From the NCBI GenBank assembly GCA_026874595.1, contig CM049307.1:81320643-81384642 (forward strand): a stretch of 64,000 nucleotides of DNA, read 5' to 3'. Positions 57,581 to 64,000 of the stretch are shown in pieces (positions within the stretch are counted from its first letter, which is position 1; every line of letters begins with the position of its first letter). Source of the DNA: Sipunculus nudus (taxonomy: Eukaryota; Annelida; Sipuncula; Golfingiida; Sipunculidae). The translations under genes and the position numbers were made by a program. The notes beneath the pieces are model-generated. The model searched no databases and was not told the origin of the DNA. It saw only the letters and a program-made list of their open reading frames with translations.

Positions 57581-59435
57581 CCAACCATGTATACATACAT
57601 ACCTACACACATCTATCTGTCTGCACGCAAAAACTGGAAGCCGGGTGCTATGATAAAGCAATGGGTGTGGCTATAGAATCAGGAATAAAATTAAGATTTC
57701 AATCGGCAGTTGTGCGTATTAACAGGTCCTCCGCTTTTATGAAAAGCCTATTGGAAACGTTTAATTCATCACATCAAAACCTCTCGTTAATTGACTTTCG
57801 GATATTCATGAGCATTCTTGTTGGAAGGTTTGACTTATCCGTAACCCTCGCATACCGCCAATGATTCCTGTCACCATGATTTTGGCGAGAGAATGAACGT
57901 TTACTGTACATTAAGGATTTATTTTTTCTGATTCCTGAAAGTCTATGATCAATATACAACCTCGTAAATTATAACTGCAACTCAACAGTTAAAATCTAAC
58001 CTATAGAGAAAAATTTTAAAATGACTTAATTATTATTATTTCGTTAAATATATGAGAATATTGGAAGGATTATTATTTTCTGTTTTCTTATAATTATCAG
58101 TTCGCGCATAAAATGTGAAGGACTTGCTAATTCCGATACATCAGTTTAACTATATATATTCAGATATTTCGTACAACGGGCGGTAATCTTGGTATAATAC
58201 ATGCTGTATACTAACTATAAAAAGGTAAAAAAATGTTATACCATCAGAAAAGCTTAGGTGCCCCAGGTAACAGTTAAAAATAAACATACTGGATTTATTT
58301 TTTTTTTGTGAAGCCACATGGTCTCACCCTAAATGATTCATGTTCAACTACATCGTCACACTCATGTGTAATAATTCCGACGACGTTCGTATCGTTCCGG
58401 TTTATATGACGTGCAATTGACAACCGATTCTGTTAAACGCTAATAAAGTTCGATCTCACAACCATATATAGGTGTATTTCAGATAATAGTAAAATAGGAA
58501 GTTTCTTGCTCTCTATACACATTATACTGAGTGGAGCCCATGCACATATCAAATATGTCAGCAATTGAAAGTTGGGGCCCGAATTCTTTTTTTATAATGT
58601 CAGCAAGCTAAATTGAATTATGAAAATCCTAGTGGTCGTATTGACAGTGCTCTTATATCGACTACCTGAATGATACAGGAGCCTATACATGATCACATAA
58701 TTGTAACAGTGTCAGTATTTCAACAATGTGACTGTAAATTTATTAAATGAAATAAAACGCCGTAAAAATTAAAATTGTCCATTTTCAAAATCATATTTAA
58801 TTCAAACTATTTTATTATGCAATCAGGAAAATATAGTCATGAGCCTATAAGACTTTAAGGAAAGGATATCTTTGTTTGACACATAAATGTGAAAATGTAA
58901 TGGATAGTTGTAAAACAGGTTTGATATATGGCCAGATGAGAAAAATATTAAAATATAAAAAAATATCCACGATTGATTGAGTGTACCAGTGCTATGTAAA
59001 GCCTTGCAGGCCTTGCCAGCTTTAAGAGATACGAAAGAATTAACCAAATTGCGAATTTCATCTCATTGTTTTATTTGGGGAATTTTATTTCATTCAGAAA
59101 ATCAATCTAGTTGAAAATTCAAGAGATAAGATATTGAAAACATTTGAATAACGGCTAAAACTACCTGCTTTCACGGGTAAGCCAGTCTTAGGAGATATGA
59201 ATGAAATGCTACAAAATATACACTAAATTGGGAGTTATATTTCGATATTATTTTCCAAGCATTTCATTTAGGACATAAACATAATTAAAAATTCAAGAGA
59301 TGAAAAATTCAAAACAATTTAATAATGGCTAAAAGTGTCGCCTCTCATACCTTCAATATATCATTTTTAATATTTTTAACACATAACAATTTACACCTGT
59401 AAAGTTACAGTACTGTATAGCTTACAAGGCGCTGA
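57581..59435. other. Noncoding DNA with one balanced patch
   Basis: 57,640-57,900 is less AT-biased and non-repetitive. A plus-strand frame crosses it (57,556-57,864) but starts in the repeat and has no recognised motif. The remainder is AT-rich and no exon is supported. Confidence 0.4.
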
Positions 59436-59660
59436 TCCAGGATTTTTTTGCAGGGAGGGGTGAACGGATGTCATGCTTAAAAAATGTCTAAAAGATAGTC
59501 GTTGGTAAAGAGCGGGAGGGGGGGGACCCCCAAAACCCCCGTCATGCATAAGATTTGTCTAAAAAAAAGTTGTTGGTTGAGAGTGGGGGGGGGGGGGGGG
59601 GTCGACACATTCGCCATTCCCCCCCCCCTCTGGATCCGCGGATCCGCGTATGCTTACCGA
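59436..59660. repeat. Poly-G/poly-C interspersed repeat, two units
   Basis: Two direct units of TCATGC(T/A)TAA(A/G)A, TGTCTAAAA, GTNGTTGGT(A/T)(A/G)AGAG and a G run (59,470-59,525 and 59,542-59,600), followed by a C run and TCTGGATCCGCGGATCCGCG. Confidence 0.8.
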
Positions 59661-61433
59661 ACATGTGTATTTATTTCTACACACTTAATTAACAAGAATC
59701 TTGATTACTATAGGTGTCTTTATGCCATGACTCTATACCTTGAAACGTTTCAATAAGTAGTTGCGGAAGGTCCTAATATGTTATCATATAGGAATATTTA
59801 TTCCTTTAAAAGTTAATTCATAATTTAAAAATTCTAATATATATAGTTTGGAATTCAAGATCTGAAAATTTGATTAAAACTTCCGAAATTTATCAACGGA
59901 AAAAATGTATGAATTAAACACTGAATTAAAAAAAAGGGAGGGGGGGGGGTAAGAGAGGGTCAGCTCCCCATGCAGTGAAGTTACATAACTAGCCACCGTG
60001 ACATGTGGCCAAGCCAACTCTGGGGTGATCTGGCCTAATGTAAACAAAAGTTACTTTACATGACACTGTCAACTAGAAACTTGAATAAATGTTGGTTTTT
60101 GATCAATTGCTTCCAAATTCCTTACTTTAGCAGCTTTAATCCATATGTGTTCATCATATGAAAATTAAATCAGCCGTACTTACATATTTAATAATTTATT
60201 AGCAGAATTATTGGACCATATATATAATGTTATTACACATATGTATATAGTATTTTACAGAAACTCCGGGGTACACTGGGTTTTGGTAAAATTAAAGTTT
60301 GAAATCAATATCCTTATCCATGGTTCCCCTGCTAGATTTTTTTAGTTATCCAACTTTTCTGCAACGATCTCCCGAATTAAGGCAGTGTGAACACACAATT
60401 CTGTGAATCCGTTCCCACGAAATTCGGACCATAAACAATTGGAAATTGCTTGCCGATTCCTAACGCACTTTACACAGCGCTTTACCTATAGGCCTACTAC
60501 CTATATCGTAAGCGCTGTTTCTTTTGACCTCGTATCCTGAATCTCTACACCAGAGGAGAGGCCCGTAATTTGTTCCAATCAGATGAGAACCTGTGCTGGA
60601 AGATAAAACGGATTATCAGCCGAGCCAGGAATACACGGAGCCAATGTTGTTCATTTCGTTTTGAGTGACAGCTCATCGCCCCGGCAACCGTTTGAACAGG
60701 CAACAGGCTCAGAGAGAATGGCCCCACAGGTGGTTTGCACAGGTCCCTGTGTGCTTCGTGCACACCTCGCTGGCTGGTTTCAGTTTTGCTGACAACGGAT
60801 ACATGGCTACGCTAATATTAGTCGTAGTGTCATAGTCGAATCGGTCGATGATGCGAGAACGCAGAGGGAGCAATTAAAATTCGACTTTTCTTCACTTAGA
60901 GTAACCATAAAACTGTCAAAGCTTGAAGCGCAGCTCTGGGCAGAGTAATGATGCGCCTGTCGAGTGTTTGTTAACTGGCATTTGGTTGGCTGCTAGTCAC
61001 ATCAGCAGTTTTTTTCAGCAGACAGACCTAACACCTGGTGTCTAAGTGTATCATGAATGGTCATACCAGGCAGCGGGAAAATCAGTAGTTTCTTTAGAAG
61101 CGCAAGATTTCCGCTGCCTCGGGAGCGTATCGAATCCCCGAAAATGGGACTGTTGGACCCCGGTATATTACGCATAGAAAAAAAAATTGAGAGATAAAAA
61201 TACCCTTTAATAACACAAAACACGTAAGACACAACAAGAATAACACCAGCAGTTTCAAATTAAATACCAAAATTCTTCCGATACGTTTGACGATTATCAT
61301 AGATTTTTATCTCCATGACATGTGTATGTTGCTTTTTGTTCTAAACCAATATAAAACTTTCTTTTTCTTATCCATATACGCGATGTTTAGCCTCTGTGCC
61401 TCCATATTTGTTAAGCTAAGTCTGATCATAATA
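59661..61433. other. Noncoding DNA with a GC-richer single-copy patch
   Basis: Another poly-G tract lies at about 59,938-59,950. 60,340-61,000 is compositionally balanced and non-repetitive, with words such as CCCCACAGGTGGTTTGCACA and CGTGCACACC. It might be a noncoding exon or enhancer, but no open frame with splice context was found. Confidence 0.4.
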
Positions 61434-62040
61434 GCGGATAACCCCCCCCCCCCCCCCGTACGTAAACAGATTTTACCCGGTGTAAAGCGATCAGGTTACT
61501 CCCCATTGCAGGTTACCCCCGGTAATCTGAAATCGACATGTTACCTCCACACTGTTCAGATTAACCCCCCCCTCCCCCGCTAATTTAATTAATTATAAAT
61601 TCTTGTTCTTTGAACTCGTCATATATAATTTCAATAAATTAGCCCTAGGTGTTAGATACAAGAGGTAAAAGCTTAAATCACTGTATGAAAAAAATAAAAT
61701 TGTCGCAAAATGTTGTTATTTATACTTCTGTTGGCTCATGTACTTCACCAAACTGCATGAAACATTACATGCAAACATAAGTTATACAAAGATCCAGCCT
61801 TATTTAAGAAATTAAGAAGAAGAAAAAATGTATGAATGAATTTAAATCAAATAAACAAACAGAAACAACTCCATGTTAGGAGGAGGTAATCTGAAAACGT
61901 AGGGGGTAATCTGAAAAATATTTAAAGTTACCCACAGGGTTATCTGAGTTCAATTTCAAGTTACCGGGATGGGGGGGGGGGGGGGGGAGTAACCCTTCGG
62001 TTATCTGAAGCGGGGGTAATCTAAAATCGTTACACCCGTG
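61434..62040. repeat. Palindromic repeat with GGGGGTAATCTGAA units
   Basis: The left part (61,434-61,582) carries TAACC-poly-C, GGTTACTCCCC, GGTTACCCCCGGTAATCTGA and CAGATTAACC. The right part (61,870-62,035) carries GAGGTAATCTGAAAACG, GGGGTAATCTGAAAAA, AGTTACCGGGAT-poly-G, AGTAACCCTTCGGTTATCTG and GGGGTAATCTAAAATCG. The two parts are broadly inverted around an AT-rich centre. The unit resembles GGGGGTAATTGTC at 1.3 kb. Confidence 0.75.
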
Positions 62041-64000
62041 AGGCAATAGAATTCGGAATTACCGACGGTAAGATTATTGCAATATCCACGATGCAAAATT
62101 CCTTGCTATGTCACGTCATAAAACCATACACACAGGCGTCAATAACATTCAACTCGACTTCCATGTTAGGTTAAAGCTACACAAACGATATAATGTTATG
62201 ACTGACCCTTGACACAAGACCGTCGTTATTCAGTGTAAACTCCTTCAAAACAGACTCTGAATCTTGTGCGATCTATATGAGTAATTGTTGTTTAAGAAAA
62301 AAGATAATTTTCAGTAATTATCATATCTATTACATGTCTGTTTTAAGGGCATTTCTACAAAATGCTTTGCCGACAGTGTCTTAAAATGATCACCTCATTT
62401 AATTAAATCATATGCCAAAAAGAGACACGAGAGTCAATGTATTTAACAAAATTTCCGTGAAATTCTTTGGGATTCCGAAAAAAAAATTGGGTTAGGAGTT
62501 TCCTAAAGACCTAGATAACCTCAGTAATACTGGAGACCGCACTTTACTGCCTTAACTACAATTAAATCCTATAATGACATTTAACCTTGAATTTCAAATT
62601 ACCCATGTATGGTTACAGCTATGCACGGTAACACTTTGTTGCTGTTAAAACGTTAATCTCATTTTTTTTGGTATCATTTTAGGTTATACAGCTCACAATC
62701 TCAACACTGGACCCTTTAAGGCCATACAAAAATATTTTCCCACAGGTTCGCAGCTCTTACTCCTCTTGGATATTTTTTTCTTTGTAAATGATGATAAGAT
62801 TCTTGGTAATGTTGCTAACTTGTGTTATGGTACAAATTCCCTTTAAAATCATAAAAGTATGGAGAATGAACTTCATTTAGTGCTGGGCAGATCCACCATT
62901 TCATGAATTGAAACGCACACTTTTTTTTTAATATTCTAGGTAAGCTGGCAAAGTTCTACGTAGTGCGTCTCGACTGATAAAGGAGAAAAGAAGAAACATA
63001 ATTCGCCTTTTCTCACCCTATATGTTGTTCACATACAGAAAACCGTCGAACAAAAATTTGTGTGTGTGTGGCCTAACTTGTTTTGAAATTAACTTTGATA
63101 TGCCTAAGTCATCATCCACCTTATTGTTTTCACTGTACTTACTATTTGTAATGCTATTTGTAATGCAGGGCCTTCTTTAAAATGAAACCTCGTGCACGCT
63201 ACCCTACAGGATGATGTTACAAATAATCAAATAAATGACATCACGAAGATTGCTATATTATAAAATAATTAAAACAACTGACTTTATTTGATTGAACAGG
63301 AAATCTACCTGACAACATTTCATATACTATTTCACTGCTAAATTAATGAAAACTTTCAAAATGGCGTCCATGCTGACCTGAGCCTGTTAAAGGAATATCA
63401 GGAAAATTAATAAAATAATTCATAAAAATATGGAAAAATAATCAAGTGTATGCAAAACCATATAATACATTAGGTTTTTTTACTGAAAACAGTTTTTAAT
63501 GTTGGGCTCAGTAATATTCACTTGGGATGTGTCTTTTTTAATAATAACGAAATATTGCTCTTTATTAATTGGCTTTTACATGCAGGCGTGCATGTATGTT
63601 GTTATAGTGTATGGCATTTTAAAGGGACATAACCAGGAGCAATATTATTCCTATTCTTTCCGGAATCAGTGCAGTTTTGCTTTATACAAAAGTTTCCAAG
63701 CAAACACTTCCCAGCACACAGTTTCAGTACCTCGCATATAGCTGTTTAACACCTTATTATGGCTCTGCTTGTTGGTAAACACAGTCCACGTGTGTCTGTT
63801 TACCATATATAACAAGGCCGCATGACCGGAGGTTCGATTGTGAGCCACAACACGCGATGTTTCAGCCAGCGGAAACATGTATTGAATTTTTGGGCCAAGT
63901 CAGAGAGGCATCTCCTGATTGACACATTTTGTTGCCCGGGCGATACACGCGCTGTGTTTATGTTGACATCTGTGATCGCGCCCGGTCCATCGCACTATCG
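62041..64000. other. Noncoding DNA to the window end
   Basis: AT-rich, non-repetitive. The last ~260 bp (63,740-64,000) are GC-balanced and complex, with CpGs toward the end, as at the edge of a promoter or conserved element. No exon is supported. Confidence 0.4.
63773..63805. promoter_or_regulatory. Palindrome: two forkhead-type sites around an E-box
   Basis: TGGTAAACA (63,773-63,781) and its exact inverse TGTTTACCA (63,797-63,805) flank CACGTG (63,787-63,792) with near-symmetric spacing (5 and 4 bases). TGTTTAC is a forkhead consensus and CACGTG a bHLH E-box. Binding is inferred only. Confidence 0.35.

Noticed and set aside
57556-57864. 102-codon plus-strand frame
   Set aside because: It starts inside a CA-rich/interspersed repeat and shows no recognisable domain; the non-repetitive part is noted as a possible conserved noncoding patch instead.

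Overview
This is a eukaryotic, AT-rich, repeat-dense window. It is most likely from a marine mollusc (bivalve or gastropod). That call is inference and rests on three things: GT-AG introns with small exons, interspersed families I associate with molluscs (GACCTTGACC-rich units, AGCTCAGCTGA termini with CCGTCCGT runs, CCTGGATCCGCCCCTG/poly-G units), and very frequent (AT)n microsatellites. No prokaryotic operon, rRNA or CRISPR signal was seen, and no tRNA gene was noticed by eye.

The one well-supported gene is on the minus strand, from about 40,522 down to 20,634. It has sixteen exons with consistent phases and GT-AG borders and predicts a coiled-coil protein of about 780 residues. I recognise it as a TNFAIP3-interacting protein 1 (TNIP1/ABIN-1) homologue. 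It has the ABIN homology block around the NKxWDxH motif (exon 8) and the UBAN ubiquitin-binding coiled coil around EEDFxRERxDRER (exons 10-11). Unlike vertebrate TNIP1, it continues into a RanBP2/NZF-type zinc finger (exon 14). The reading frame of the last two exons is less certain.

Layout: 1-2,830 holds tandem and G-rich repeats. 2,835-3,023 is the final exon of an unidentified membrane protein (+). 3,024-9,450 is AT-rich noncoding DNA with a 2.6 kb mobile element that has an internal duplication. 10,990-14,525 holds a CCAAT-containing minisatellite and a 1.06 kb tandem duplication of a nuclear-receptor-site-like repeat. 14,526-20,630 is noncoding 3' flank. 20,634-40,522 is TNIP1. Its intron 1 contains a foldback transposon (37,546-39,688) nested inside a MITE whose uninterrupted relative lies at 54,321-54,662. 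42,752-43,587 is a candidate head-to-head promoter region between an unidentified small ORF (-) and a first exon of a RecQ-like helicase (+) with a P-loop; no other helicase exon was seen. The remainder to 64,000 is repeat-rich noncoding DNA. It includes a Penelope-like retroelement insertion (52,749-53,971) with a perfect 16-bp target-site duplication, inverted arms and hammerhead-like cores, and compact non-repetitive GC-richer patches near 57.6-57.9, 60.3-61.0 and 63.75-64.0 kb that may be regulatory.

The genes do not form an obvious pathway. TNIP1 would act in ubiquitin-dependent NF-kB and cell-death control and perhaps selective autophagy. The other two coding pieces are fragments.
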